The notes: a model not told the origin generated them from the sequence alone. A DNA stretch of 36,651 nt from Candidatus Gallacutalibacter stercoravium (GCA_018716975.1 DVJE01000009.1:1-36651); one strand, 5' to 3'. Numbered from the stretch's first letter, positions 1 through 7,465 are shown. Program-made: numbers and translations.

Positions 1-149
1 ATCACTTCCAGCGTGGGAAGCGTCGGCGCATTATTCCTTTTGAAAACATTGGTTATTGTGGAGTGAGATAGGTTTGCCTCTTTTGCCAGCCTGTAATCCG
101 TCCAGCCGCGCTCCTCCATGAGCTGCTTGATTCGCTTCTGTGCGTCCAT
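1..149 (-). CDS. XRE-family helix-turn-helix regulator, 3' end cut by window edge
   Basis: Forty-nine codons are visible from an ATG at 149, preceded by an AGGTGA ribosome site; the rest lies outside the window. The peptide opens MDAQKRIKQLMEERGWTDYR and continues through LAKEANLSHSTITNVFKR, the helix-turn-helix pattern of small Cro/C1 repressors. Such proteins usually control the mobile element or small operon they sit in. It is divergent from the gene starting at 304, and the space between holds two copies of a CCCANNTGGG palindrome, which suggests that it represses both directions. The target is inferred from position only. Confidence 0.75.
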   Translation of the reverse strand, partial: MDAQKRIKQLMEERGWTDYRLAKEANLSHSTITNVFKRNNAPTLPTLEV

Positions 150-182
150 TCCATCACCTGCCCATCTGTATCTATTCTAATT

Positions 183-237
183 CCCAAATGGGTGGTATAA
201 TAGTCACAATCAGTGGCTACCATATTTCCCAAGTGGG
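183..237. promoter_or_regulatory. Two operator-like palindromes around a plus-strand -10 box
   Basis: CCCAAATGGG at 183-192 and CCCAAGTGGG at 228-237 are two copies of the dyad CCCANNTGGG, 45 bp apart. A TATAAT with an extended TGG sits at 196-201 and reads towards the gene at 304, so the first dyad covers its -35/-10 spacer. The likely ligand is the divergent XRE protein at 1-149. The repeat is seen directly; binding is inferred. Confidence 0.55.
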
Positions 238-303
238 GCATAGAGTAGTTTATATCATGGGCCGAACATGGAGATACTACTCATACAGACAGGAGGCTTT
301 ACA

Positions 304-558
304 TTGCAAGAGAATAAAAAAGATTTCTTCGCCATGCTGGCGGAGCGGGATCATACGACCGTGGAAAAGGTCAAAGAGAAAATCTCAAAGCGGATATGGA
401 AGGGTCTGCATGACCCTGATCCGGAGCGCCGGGCGCAATGGGAACGGATACCATGCGCCGGGGATGTGCCTACCCCGGAGGAATGGCTGCGCTATTCTGT
501 GGAACGGCTGAGAGAAGATGGCCGAGAGGATTTACTGCGGCACTACCTCATAGATTAG
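304..558 (+). CDS. Small protein resembling the Spo0A C-terminal DNA-binding domain
   Basis: An 84-residue protein. The start is TTG at 304, chosen because AGGAGG lies at 291-296; the in-frame ATG at 268 has no ribosome site. Residues about 5-30 (FFAMLAERDHTTVEKVKEKI) recall the Spo0A effector-domain helix that reads IAEKYNTTASRVERAIRHAI, and the following acidic stretch NPDP-like HDPDPERR and PTPEEW are typical of short clostridial proteins annotated as sporulation initiation factor Spo0A C-terminal-like. There is no receiver domain. It often accompanies integrative elements. Whether it binds DNA is not shown. A terminator follows at 614. Confidence 0.5.
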   Translation: MQENKKDFFAMLAERDHTTVEKVKEKISKRIWKGLHDPDPERRAQWERIPCAGDVPTPEEWLRYSVERLREDGREDLLRHYLID

Positions 559-613
559 GGTGTGCATTTCAAAGGCGAAGAAATACAAGATATAGATATG
601 CAGGCAGAAAAAT

Positions 614-653
614 AGCGGGAATAAACACCTCATGTTGTGTTTTCCCGCTTTTT
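614..653 (+). terminator. Rho-independent terminator after the Spo0A-like gene
   Basis: AGCGGGAA plus AACAC pairs with GTGTT plus TTCCCGCT around a short loop (two-base bulge), followed by a run of T. It lies 56 bases after the stop at 558. Confidence 0.75.
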
Positions 654-692
654 ATTTCCGCCGTACTGTATGAAATGTTGTCCCTTTAGACA

Positions 693-728
693 AAAACACA
701 GCATCCACTTTTGTGGGTGCTGTGTTTT
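693..728. terminator. Strong hairpin, probably a bidirectional terminator
   Basis: AAAACACAGCATCCAC at 693-708 pairs with GTGGGTGCTGTGTTTT at 713-728, 16 positions with one wobble and a four-base loop. T-rich sequence flanks both sides, so it could stop transcription either way. Confidence 0.6.
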
Positions 729-1055
729 CTATTTGGTAGTGATTCGAACTCTGAGAGTGGGAGCAGAGTTAAGAAAACGTACTTGCGGCACGTTTTAGTT
801 GCGAAGTCCGAAGCTGCTATGCTGTAAGGAAAGACAACGCAAGGCAAAGTCGCAACACTGCAATCCCTCCGGGCGCTCCACGAAAGAAACTTTTTTTGTC
901 TACCAGACAAGAGTGGTTTCTTCTTGCGTTTTCAACCTCTGACAGCCAAAGTGGTTGCCGTTTTTCCTTTCGCTCATAAAATGACAGTAGAATATAGCAA
1001 GAAAATGTGATAAAATATAATCAACTGATAAATTTAATTTTACGAGGGTGATAAA

Positions 1056-1409
1056 ATGATTTTACACTGTATGAAAAAATCGACTTGGGAAGAAAGAAAA
1101 AATAAGGAACAATGGGGTGAGCGAAATATAGAAGCGGAAGGCTTTATTCATTGCTCAACAATCGAGTATTTTTGGCGTGTGGCTCCGAATTTTAAAAACG
1201 TTCAGGAAGAATTGGTACTGATTTGTATTGATGAAAATGCATTAAAATCAGAAGTCCGTTATGAAGATGGGGATAATTGCGGCCGATTTTATCCGCATGT
1301 ATATGGTTTGATTAATAATAATGCTGTCGTAGATGTGCTTCCATTTTTAAAAGACGAAAGCGGTAATTACATTAAAAATGCAGAATTTGTTGATATAGCG
1401 GATAGATAA
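1056..1409 (+). CDS. DUF952 family protein
   Basis: A 117-residue cytosolic protein. It has the hallmarks of the DUF952 family: an N-terminal strand leading to WEERKNKEQW, the central EAEGFIHCST segment (residues about 28-38), and RFYPHVYGLINNNAVVDVLPF near residues 80-100. Family members are about 110 residues long, so this is full length. The biochemical function is unknown; the fold has been compared with ADP-ribosyltransferase-like proteins. The start ATG at 1056 follows GAGGGTG. The gene is clearly AT-richer than the core genes to the right, and together with the mobile-element debris around it this suggests lateral acquisition. Its own terminator lies at 1416. Confidence 0.8.
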   Translation: MILHCMKKSTWEERKNKEQWGERNIEAEGFIHCSTIEYFWRVAPNFKNVQEELVLICIDENALKSEVRYEDGDNCGRFYPHVYGLINNNAVVDVLPFLKDESGNYIKNAEFVDIADR

Positions 1410-1415
1410 ATTAAA

Positions 1416-1466
1416 GCACCATTGAAATCTGAACCCCTATGATTTAGACACCAATGGTGTTTTTTA
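1416..1466 (+). terminator. Terminator of the DUF952 gene
   Basis: CACCATTG at 1417-1424 pairs with CAATGGTG at 1452-1459 across a loop of about 27 bases, followed by six T. The long loop lowers confidence. Confidence 0.55.
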
Positions 1467-1780
1467 TATCAAATTCAGTATTCACACACGTTTGCGGGTT
1501 TGTCGTTTTCCAATGTCTTGTCTAGCACGAGAGTTCAACTCCCACCGCCGAAATCGCAAAAATATCTTTTTTATGTGGCTTAGACAAACGGGTATTGGAC
1601 GAACACTTATTTTTTCAGCGGCGGCTTTGCCGTGAAATGTTCGCTCTGATACCAAACAGAAAATGCCGTCTTGGATTGATTTCTAAGGCGGCGTTTTGCA
1701 ATGTCTGCAATCGATACATTCGTATTATTCTTTGTCCTCTTGTAAAATGAAAATACAATAAAAAACAGGAGGATAGCACA
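1467..1780. other. Intergenic region upstream of the tnpV remnant, with a hairpin
   Basis: No supported gene. A 13-pair stem with G-U wobbles is formed by 1660-1672 and 1685-1697 (AAAATGCCGTCTT against AAGGCGGCGTTTT, 12-base loop); it ends in T and could terminate transcription coming from the left. The sequence around 1530-1550 resembles a tRNA T-arm but does not pair. The rest is probably the eroded upstream part of the transposon that carried tnpV. Confidence 0.4.
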
Positions 1781-2156
1781 ATGGAGAAAATTATTTGAGC
1801 AAATAGACGGTACATATGCCCGGGTTGGAGATTATATTCTGCCTAATCTCATATTGCTTGCCGAAGAAGAACAGCAATACATCGGCATATGGGGACAACG
1901 ACACGGACGGTATTTGAAACAGCACCATAAAATCCTGTATTATAACCTGCTGACAAGCGGGAAACTGAACGCTCATCTTGCCGAAATCGACCGGCAGGCA
2001 GAGGAAATGTATTTTCGGTTAGTAAAACAAATGGCTGAGCGTGAGGGCGTAACAGAACTCCTCAAGGCTAAAGATCAAATGGAGTGAATTCGCCGGATGA
2101 ATAGTATCCGTAGCAGAGTTGCTGAAATTGTATATACCGACCTAATTTATGTATAA
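1781..2156 (+). pseudogene. tnpV: tnpV transposon protein, broken by a frameshift and a stop
   Basis: The reading EQIDGTYARVGDYILPNLIL followed by IGIWGQRHGRYLKQHHKILY, LLTSGKLNAHLAEIDRQAEE and VTELLKAKDQME matches TnpV, a small protein encoded by Tn4451-type mobilisable transposons. The gene opens with ATG at 1781 behind AGGAGG, but MEKII runs into TGA at 1796; the TnpV frame resumes at 1794, so one base is extra or two are missing. A second lesion is TGA at 2085 where family members carry Trp (MEWIRRMNSI); the frame then continues to TAA at 2154. With two independent lesions the gene is dead. No TnpX recombinase is visible in the window. Confidence 0.75.
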
Positions 2157-2228
2157 CCAATACTGAGAGAAACTGAAAACTTACGATATTTTTTAATGGA
2201 TAATATCAAAACAATTGAATAGAATACA

Positions 2229-2270
2229 AAAATCCGCTGAGCAGTAATCCTTTTCTGTTCATCGGATTTT
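2229..2270 (-). terminator. Terminator following the truncated minus-strand gene
   Basis: AAAATCCG at 2229-2236 and CGGATTTT at 2263-2270 pair, extended inward by an imperfect CTGAGCAG/CTGTTCA stem. On the minus strand the stem is followed by TTTTT and lies 18 bases after the stop of the fragment at 2289-2463. It also has T on the plus side. Confidence 0.6.
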
Positions 2271-2288
2271 ACTTTGAATTATTATGTT

Positions 2289-2463
2289 TTAAAGCTTTTC
2301 ATCTTTGTAAATAGTATACCCAGTATTTCTTGCGATTTTTATAAATGCTTCAAATCTTTCGCTTGTTACACTTTCGGAAGAAAAGGGTTGAATCGCCATG
2401 TTTTCTTTCGTATTCAGATCGGCCTTAATTTTCTTAATCAAGTGTTTCCTGTAGGTTATTACC
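2289..2463 (-). pseudogene. 3' end of an unidentified gene, cut at the insertion-sequence junction
   Basis: One minus-strand frame is open for 58 codons from the edge of the IS200 element to TAA at 2291-2289. It reads EVITYRKHLIKKIKADLN, then TKENMAIQPFSSESV and FEAFIKIARNTGYTIYKDEKL, with an ordinary soluble-protein composition. A good terminator follows at once. There is no ribosome site before the only internal ATG (2399), and the upstream part does not continue on the far side of the insertion element. The best reading is a gene that lost its 5' part. I do not recognise the family. Confidence 0.4.
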
Positions 2464-2472
2464 TCGCTAAAA

Positions 2473-2491
2473 CAGCCGCTTTTAGCGGCTG
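2473..2491. repeat. IS200 right-end hairpin
   Basis: CAGCCGCT TTT AGCGGCTG, an 8-bp perfect stem with a 3-base loop. The truncated tnpA stop codon (2484-2482) lies inside it, which is usual for compact IS200 ends. Confidence 0.65.
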
Positions 2492-2676
2492 CCTGTAATA
2501 GTGATGCGATGACAAACCCTCAGTACCCCTTCCAGGGGTCGGCAAGCTCTGACCCCTCTGGGGTCTGTGCCTGCCTTGATTTTTCCATATATCTCTTTCC
2601 TTCGATATTTGGGGGCGAATACGATATGGTACTGGCATCTCCACTTGGAATGTGTTAAACTTTGTATGTCGTTCAT
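2482..2676 (-). pseudogene. tnpA: Truncated IS200-like transposase TnpA
   Basis: The ATG at 2676 follows AAAGGAGG. The first 35 residues, MNDIQSLTHSKWRCQYHIVF and APKYRRKEIYGKIKA, are classic IS200/IS605 TnpA N-terminus. After that the frame reads GTDPRGVRACRPLEG to a stop at 2482, which is unrelated and comes from the right-end noncoding DNA. The product would be 64 residues against about 150. The HUH metal-binding motif and the catalytic tyrosine helix are both missing, so it is inactive. Confidence 0.8.
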
Positions 2677-2681
2677 CGACA

Positions 2682-2743
2682 AAACCTCCTTTTGCTTTTG
2701 GAGCAGTTGGCGAACCTGCTTCCATTTTAGCAAAAGGAGGTTT
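2682..2743 (-). promoter_or_regulatory. Hairpin sequestering the tnpA ribosome site
   Basis: AAACCTCCTTTTGCT at 2682-2696 is a perfect 15-bp inverted repeat of AGCAAAAGGAGGTTT at 2729-2743, with an inner GGAGCAG/CTGCTTCC stem. In the minus-strand transcript the tnpA SD is inside the stem. A translation-blocking leader hairpin of this kind is known for IS200 in enterobacteria. Confidence 0.65.
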
Positions 2744-2765
2744 CTTGTATCTTAAGATTTTTATT

Positions 2766-2786
2766 CTCACCAGCACAGCTGGTGAG
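2766..2786. repeat. IS200 left-end hairpin
   Basis: CTCACCAGC ACA GCTGGTGAG, a 9-bp perfect stem with a 3-base loop about 90 bases upstream of tnpA, as expected for the left end recognised by TnpA. Confidence 0.65.
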
Positions 2787-2811
2787 TTTCTTTCGCTAAA
2801 ACTACAACAAA

Positions 2812-2846
2812 AAAGCGGCGCAACCCTTATCGGATCACGCCGCTTT
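2812..2846 (-). terminator. Terminator for the minus-strand ATPase transcript
   Basis: AAAGCGGCG at 2812-2820 pairs with CGCCGCTTT at 2838-2846; on the minus strand the stem is followed by a T run. It lies about 150 bases after the stop at 2993. Confidence 0.65.
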
Positions 2847-2992
2847 GAAATCACTAGGATGAACCATTGTTATACCAAAGTAAAACCATCAACAGGCACC
2901 CAAGGTCATAAACCGTTAAACATCTGCTGCGTTCTGCTTAGGATAACTTCATACCCAAGCACACATATGCTCAGGCTCGTCCACCAAAACCT

Positions 2993-3409
2993 TTACAGTT
3001 TTTCGGCAATTTCGTTAACTTCTGCCGGAAGTTCGCTGTCATCGCAGGAGATGGAGAACACAACTTTGATCTCTGCACGCTCCTTCAGATCATTTACTTT
3101 TTTCAGAAAATCCGCTAATTCGGCAAAATCTCTGCCGCCTACTTTCAACGTGGAATCAATTAAAATATCGGTTACATCATAGTTACCAGCGCAAATGCCG
3201 CTGATGAACCCATAAAACGCATCAAAGCCTTTTATGCCATATTGATCGGTGTCGATGAGCCTGGCCTTATGGCTGACGTCATAAGTCAGCTTAGAGCCCT
3301 TTTCAATCACCACCACGTTACCGTCGGATTTTTCGACTGCCTCGTTAGCGAGTTGAATCAGCTTTTTCGTTTTTCCAGATCCTTTATTGCCTACAATCAA
3401 AGTAATCAT
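2993..3409 (-). CDS. Small P-loop ATPase, function unknown
   Basis: A 138-residue cytosolic protein that starts MITLIVGNKGSGKTKKL, so its Walker A motif (GNKGSGKT, residues 7-14) is at the very N-terminus. A hydrophobic strand ending in DILIDSTLKVGG (about residues 80-92) may supply Walker B, and KVVFSISCDD near residue 117 may be a sensor strand. Proteins of this size and layout are common in Clostridia under names such as twitching motility protein PilT or ATP-binding protein; no pilus genes are nearby, so that name should not be taken literally. The start at 3409 follows GGAGGA. It lies 78 bases downstream of pgi and may share its transcript; a weak CCGCC/GGCGG stem separates them. Confidence 0.65.
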   Translation of the reverse strand: MITLIVGNKGSGKTKKLIQLANEAVEKSDGNVVVIEKGSKLTYDVSHKARLIDTDQYGIKGFDAFYGFISGICAGNYDVTDILIDSTLKVGGRDFAELADFLKKVNDLKERAEIKVVFSISCDDSELPAEVNEIAEKL

Positions 3410-3487
3410 GAAAAATCCTCCTAATATTTTATTCCGCCACCGGCGGTGTTACAACATCCTTTGGGCGAACACAACGCAAAAATCCCC

Positions 3488-4828
3488 TTATTGTTGTAAG
3501 CGGGCCTCCAACGCTGCTTTTTCCGCCTCGTATCCAGGTTTGCCCAACAAAGCAAACATGTTTTTCTTGTAGCTTTCCACACCCGGCTGATCAAAGGGAT
3601 TAACCCCTAACAGATAACCGGAAATGGCACAGGCTTTTTCAAAGAAATAAATCAGATAGCCTAGCTCGTGCTCATTCACCTCGGGCACATGCAGCACCAC
3701 ATTGGGCACACCGCCGTCGGTATGGGCCAGCACGGTGCCTTCAAAAGCCTTTTGGTTTACATAGGCCATAGACTTACCGGCCAAGAAGTTAAGCCCATCC
3801 ACATTCTCAGCATCTTGCTGCAAATAAATCTCTTTTTGGGCCTTATCAATCAGCACAACCGTTTCCAACATCATGCGCTTGCCATCTTGAATAAACTGGC
3901 CCATAGAATGTAAATCCGTAGAGAAAATAACAGAAGCCGGGAACAAACCTTTTTGATCTTTGCCTTCACTTTCGCCATAAAGCTGCTTCCACCACTCCGC
4001 CATCATCTGGAAGCAGGGCTCGTAACTAACCAAGATCTCGGTTTCCTTCCCCTTACGGTACAGGATATTGCGAATTGCGGCATACTGATAGCAATCGTTT
4101 TGCTCTAGATCCGGATTAGCCAGATCTTGGCGGGCGGCGGCGGCGCCTGCCATCAGCGCGTCGATATCTGCACCGGCTACCGCAATGGGCAACAAGCCCA
4201 CCGCTGTCAGCACAGAATAACGGCCGCCCACATCATCGGGCACAACAAAGGTTTCATAGCCTTCTTCGGTGGCCAGCTTTTTCAATGTGCCCCGGGCCTT
4301 ATCGGTGGTGCAGTAAATGCGGCTTTTCGCGCCCTCTTTGCCATACTTTTCTTCTAACAAATTGCGCAGCACACGGAACGCTATGGCCGGCTCGGTTGTG
4401 GTGCCTGACTTAGAGATCATGTTGATGGAAACATCTTTGCCTTCGCAAATTTCCAACAGCTCGCTCAAAGCGGTGGAGCTGATGCTGTTACCGGCAAAAT
4501 AAATCTCGGGCCCCTGCTTGCGCAGCCGGTTATGATTGGGCGACTGCAAGAACTCAATAGCGGCGCGAGCCCCCAGATAGGATCCGCCGATGCCGATAAC
4601 AATGAACACCTGGGTATCCTTCCTGATTTTTTCAGCGGCCGCTTTTATACGGGCAAATTCTTCCTTATCATAATCAACCGGCAGATCCAGCCAGCCGATA
4701 AAATCGTTGCCCATGCCGGTACCGTTGTGCAACATTTCATGCGCCAGCTGCACCTGCGGGGCAATCGCCTGATATTCCTGTGGGCTCACAAACCCGGCCA
4801 GATGCTGTTTGCTCAGTTTGATCGCCAT
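3488..4828 (-). CDS. pgi: Glucose-6-phosphate isomerase
   Basis: 446 residues, the length of the short Firmicutes form. It interconverts glucose 6-phosphate and fructose 6-phosphate in the cytosol. Visible family landmarks are [17 protein letters not shown] (about residues 77-93), the sugar-phosphate binding SKSGTTTEP (about 140), the catalytic Glu in [10 protein letters not shown] (about 290), HTDGG with the ring-opening His (about 370) and the C-terminal Lys in [14 protein letters not shown]. The ATG at 4828 follows AGAGGAGG. A good promoter sits at 4859-4887, so it heads its own transcript, possibly with the ATPase gene downstream. Confidence 0.95.
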   Translation of the reverse strand: MAIKLSKQHLAGFVSPQEYQAIAPQVQLAHEMLHNGTGMGNDFIGWLDLPVDYDKEEFARIKAAAEKIRKDTQVFIVIGIGGSYLGARAAIEFLQSPNHNRLRKQGPEIYFAGNSISSTALSELLEICEGKDVSINMISKSGTTTEPAIAFRVLRNLLEEKYGKEGAKSRIYCTTDKARGTLKKLATEEGYETFVVPDDVGGRYSVLTAVGLLPIAVAGADIDALMAGAAAARQDLANPDLEQNDCYQYAAIRNILYRKGKETEILVSYEPCFQMMAEWWKQLYGESEGKDQKGLFPASVIFSTDLHSMGQFIQDGKRMMLETVVLIDKAQKEIYLQQDAENVDGLNFLAGKSMAYVNQKAFEGTVLAHTDGGVPNVVLHVPEVNEHELGYLIYFFEKACAISGYLLGVNPFDQPGVESYKKNMFALLGKPGYEAEKAALEARLQQ

Positions 4829-4858
4829 AAAATTGCCTCCTCTTTTATACTTACTTTT

Positions 4859-4887
4859 ATTTTACAATAGATTCACCCAATTTGCAA
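4859..4887 (-). promoter_or_regulatory. Sigma-A-type promoter of pgi
   Basis: On the minus strand TTGCAA (4887-4882), a 17-bp spacer and TAAAAT (4864-4859), 30 bases before the start codon. Confidence 0.6.
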
Positions 4888-4997
4888 GGTAACCGCTCTT
4901 CTTTTCTTTACAATTTGCATATTCTTCATGATTTAGCCTTAATTTTTCTGTTTTTTTCATAATCTACGCTGCTTTTTTATGAAATAGAAAGATATCT

Positions 4998-5018
4998 AAA
5001 ACATGGCAAACCATTTTT
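4998..5018 (-). terminator. Weak terminator after the carboxypeptidase gene
   Basis: On the minus strand AAAAATGG TTTG CCAT with a bulge and TTTT, 24 bases after the stop at 5042. The stem is short and AT-rich. Confidence 0.35.
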
Positions 5019-5041
5019 AAAAAGGCGGTATATGCTTTATG

Positions 5042-6202
5042 TCACATTTGCAGCAGCTGGCGCAGCAACACGCCCAGGGCCGATGCAAAGGTTACCTGTT
5101 CCACGCGGTGAGCCGCCGTAATATCATATTGCGCAAGCACCTCGTCGCCCAACCGGTAAACCACCTTACCGATAATTTGCCCTTGCTCTACCGGGGCCGT
5201 TACGTTCTCCGGCCGCTCTAAAGATACGGCTAGATCCTTCTCTTGACCTTTGGGAAGCAATACGCCCACTCCCTCAGTCGCTTGTAACTGTAGCTGTTGT
5301 TGCATGCCGCCTTCCACCCCTATCGGATCTAGGGCACCTTCCGGCAGCTCAGGCGTGTAATAGACAAAATTTGCAAAACCGTAATCCAGCAGGGTGCTGG
5401 CGGCAGAAAAGCGCTCTGTTCCCGTGGCGCTGCCCAGGGTAACGGCGATAAGCGTTAGGCCGTCTCGCTGGGCCGTTGCCGTAATGCAGCTGCCCGCTTG
5501 GCCTGTGGTGCCTGTTTTCAACCCGGTAATCCCTTTGTAGCTTTTCAGCAACTTATTGGTGTTGACAATTTGTGTTTTACCGCCCCGCAGCGTATCCATC
5601 CAAATAGAGGTATAGTTAAAAATAGCGGGATGACGGATGAGCTCCCGAGACATGAGCGCAATATCATAGGCAGTGGTTACGTGCCCCTCTTCGTCTAAAC
5701 CGTTACAATTTTTAAACACCGTATTGACCATACCCAATTGCGCCGCTTTTTCATTCATCTGCGCCACAAAAGCCTCTTCGGTGCCGGAAATATGTTCTGC
5801 CAGGGCAACAGCTGCGTCATTGGCAGAAGCCACCGCTGTGGCTTTTATCATATCATCCACCGACATGGTTTCTCCCGGTTCCAGCCAGATATCCGATCCT
5901 CCCATGGAGGAAGCGTGTTCACTGGCGGTTACCATATCGGTTAACGCGATTTTGCCCGAATCCAGCGCCTCCATTACCAGCAACAGGGTCATCACCTTGG
6001 TGATGGAAGCGCAGGCGCGCACCTCGTTTGCGTTCTTTTCATACAGCACCTTGCCCGTTTCCGCCTCCATTAACACGGCGGCGGGGGCGCTGATTTCTTC
6101 ATCGCTTAGCGCCTTGGCGTTGGGAGCCGCCGCCTGCGCCGGCCATAGAGCGAAAAATACCGCTGCCAATAAAATACAGATTGCCTTTTTTAACGTTTGC
6201 AA
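5042..6202 (-). CDS. dacF: Serine D-alanyl-D-alanine carboxypeptidase (DacF/PBP5 type)
   Basis: 386 residues from a TTG at 6202, chosen because GGAGGTG lies seven bases before it and the signal peptide (KKAICILLAAVFFALWPAQA, residues 5-24) then begins properly; the longer frame upstream has no ribosome site. It is exported and trims the terminal D-Ala of peptidoglycan stem peptides. The three active-site motifs are present: SITK at 66-69, SAN at 126-128 and KTG at 229-231. A PBP5-like C-terminal beta domain follows, then an amphipathic tail (ASALGVLLRQLLQM) that should anchor it to the membrane. In Bacillus dacF is a sporulation gene; here no spoIIA genes adjoin, so the paralogue assignment is tentative. 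Confidence 0.85.
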   Translation of the reverse strand: MQTLKKAICILLAAVFFALWPAQAAAPNAKALSDEEISAPAAVLMEAETGKVLYEKNANEVRACASITKVMTLLLVMEALDSGKIALTDMVTASEHASSMGGSDIWLEPGETMSVDDMIKATAVASANDAAVALAEHISGTEEAFVAQMNEKAAQLGMVNTVFKNCNGLDEEGHVTTAYDIALMSRELIRHPAIFNYTSIWMDTLRGGKTQIVNTNKLLKSYKGITGLKTGTTGQAGSCITATAQRDGLTLIAVTLGSATGTERFSAASTLLDYGFANFVYYTPELPEGALDPIGVEGGMQQQLQLQATEGVGVLLPKGQEKDLAVSLERPENVTAPVEQGQIIGKVVYRLGDEVLAQYDITAAHRVEQVTFASALGVLLRQLLQM

Positions 6203-6372
6203 ATGGAACACCTCCACTTTTCCATGGGGCTGCTTCCCGCCTTTTACCGCCTTACCGCCGCCCTCATTTACGCCTGGCTTTATCCTATTCATATGCCGGC
6301 TTTTGCAGGACTATCCCCGTTTACAGGGCCTCTTCTTTGCTATTTTCTGCAAAGTCTGCCGAAAAAGAGCGC

Positions 6373-6409
6373 AAAAAAGCGCCCTTTCCCGTTTTAGAAA
6401 AGAGCGCTT
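6373..6409 (-). terminator. Terminator of asnA
   Basis: On the minus strand a 13-pair stem (6409-6397 with 6389-6377, two wobbles), 7-base loop, then six T. It separates asnA from dacF. Confidence 0.8.
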
Positions 6410-6454
6410 CTTCATTATGATACAGTCTTGTGCCGGTGTGTAGCTTGTTGCTCG

Positions 6455-7465
6455 TTAGAGCAACACAATCCCGTGCTCCTCGCATTGGCGAAGGGTTTCT
6501 TCCGGCCAGACGGAAGCCTGCACTTCACCAATGTGGGCCCTGTGCAAAAACAACATGCACAACCGTGATTGGCCAATGCCGCCGCCCACCGTGGCGGGCA
6601 GCTCCCCGTTGAGCAACGCCTTTTGAAAGGGCAGCGCGGCTCGCTCTTCGCAGCCGCTGGCCTTCAACTGCTTATTAAGGGTTTCGGCATCCACCCGGAT
6701 CCCCATGCTGGAAATTTCAAAAGACGTATCCAGCAGCGGGTAATCCACTAGGATATCACCGTTTAGATTCCAATCGTCATAGTCCGGCGCCCGGCCGTCG
6801 TGGGGCTGGCCGGAAGCCAGCGGCCAACCGATTTGCATTAAAAACACGGCACCATACCGCCGCACCGCTTCCCTCTCCCGCTGCTTGGGGGTTAGCGTCG
6901 GGTATTCCCGCTCTAACTCGCTAGTGGTGACAAAGGTGATTTGTTCCGGCAAAAACATAGGCAATACCGGGTATTTCATATGAATATAAGCCTCGGTAGC
7001 CTTCATCACGCTGTAAATTTGCTCCACCACGCCGCGCAATGTTTCCTGATTGCGCTGCTGCGGCAAAATAATTTTCTCCCAGTCCCATTGATCCACATAA
7101 AGGGAATGCAGGTTGTCGGTATCTTCGTCGCGCCGGATAGCGTTCATATCGGTATAAAGCCCCTCGCCGGGCGCAAAGCCGTATTTTTTCAGGGCCATGC
7201 GCTTCCATTTCGCCAAGGAGTGAACGATTTCGCAAGGAGCGTCGCCTTGCTCCCGAATACCAAAGCTTACCGGCCGCTCATGACCGTTTAAATTATCGTT
7301 GAGCCCGCTTTGGGGCAGAACAAACAGCGGAGCAGACACCCTGGTAAGATGCAGGGTGTGCGCCAATTCCCGTTCAAAAAAATCTTTGATTCGCTTAATG
7401 GCTACCTCGGTTTCTTTTACGCTCATGCCCGCTTGGTAGCCTTTTGGAAAAATGGTTTGTTGCAT
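6455..7465 (-). CDS. asnA: Aspartate-ammonia ligase (AsnA-type asparagine synthetase)
   Basis: 336 residues, close to the E. coli AsnA length of 330. It makes asparagine from aspartate, ammonia and ATP through a class II tRNA-synthetase-like fold. Diagnostic segments are HSLAKWKR (about residues 82-89), GEGLYTDMNAIRRDED, SLYVDQWDWEKI and the C-terminal motif GGGIGQSRLCMLFL. The start at 7465 is preferred to the ATG six codons upstream, because GGAAAGGAAG lies between them and E. coli AsnA begins at the equivalent point. It follows glnA but is separated by a strong terminator; a promoter appears to be embedded there (7497-7525). No T-box leader is present. Confidence 0.95.
   Translation of the reverse strand: MQQTIFPKGYQAGMSVKETEVAIKRIKDFFERELAHTLHLTRVSAPLFVLPQSGLNDNLNGHERPVSFGIREQGDAPCEIVHSLAKWKRMALKKYGFAPGEGLYTDMNAIRRDEDTDNLHSLYVDQWDWEKIILPQQRNQETLRGVVEQIYSVMKATEAYIHMKYPVLPMFLPEQITFVTTSELEREYPTLTPKQREREAVRRYGAVFLMQIGWPLASGQPHDGRAPDYDDWNLNGDILVDYPLLDTSFEISSMGIRVDAETLNKQLKASGCEERAALPFQKALLNGELPATVGGGIGQSRLCMLFLHRAHIGEVQASVWPEETLRQCEEHGIVLL

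Larger units (their letters stand above)
559..1055. other. Long intergenic stretch with two hairpins and no supported gene
   Basis: About 500 bases without a convincing coding region. It holds the terminator at 614-653 and the hairpin at 693-728. Between 729 and 960 there are short inverted repeats (for example AAGAAAC near 885 against GTTTCTT near 917) and phrases that look like tRNA 3' ends, but no foldable tRNA. It may be mobile-element or decayed tRNA-gene debris. The open frame on the minus strand has no ribosome site and is rich in Cys, Ser and Arg, so it is not called. Confidence 0.4.
2464..2802 (-). mobile_element. Internally deleted IS200/IS605-type insertion sequence
   Basis: About 340 bp between two perfect terminal hairpins: the right end at 2473-2491 and the left end at 2766-2786. 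It encodes the first third of a TnpA of the IS200 class and then jumps to the right-end segment, so 350-400 bp are missing relative to a normal element of about 700 bp (inference). The same 10-mer TCGCTAAAAC occurs at 2464-2473 and 2793-2802 at the two edges. The element cannot transpose by itself but could be moved by a TnpA in trans, as a MITE-like derivative. Confidence 0.7.

Noticed and set aside
728-890. tRNA-like 3' ends (TTCGAACTC, AATCCCTCCGGGCGCTCCA) that might mark a tRNA or attachment site
   Set aside because: No acceptor, D-arm or anticodon arm can be paired around them; no duplicated core was found elsewhere in the window.
686-910. Minus-strand 74-codon open frame
   Set aside because: No ribosome site, odd Cys/Ser/Arg composition and overlap with a hairpin; looks like noncoding sequence.
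1525-1552. Possible tmRNA or tRNA T-arm (GAGAGTTCAACTCCCACCGCC)
   Set aside because: The stem next to the TTCAACT loop does not pair, and no other tmRNA landmark such as a tag reading frame is nearby.
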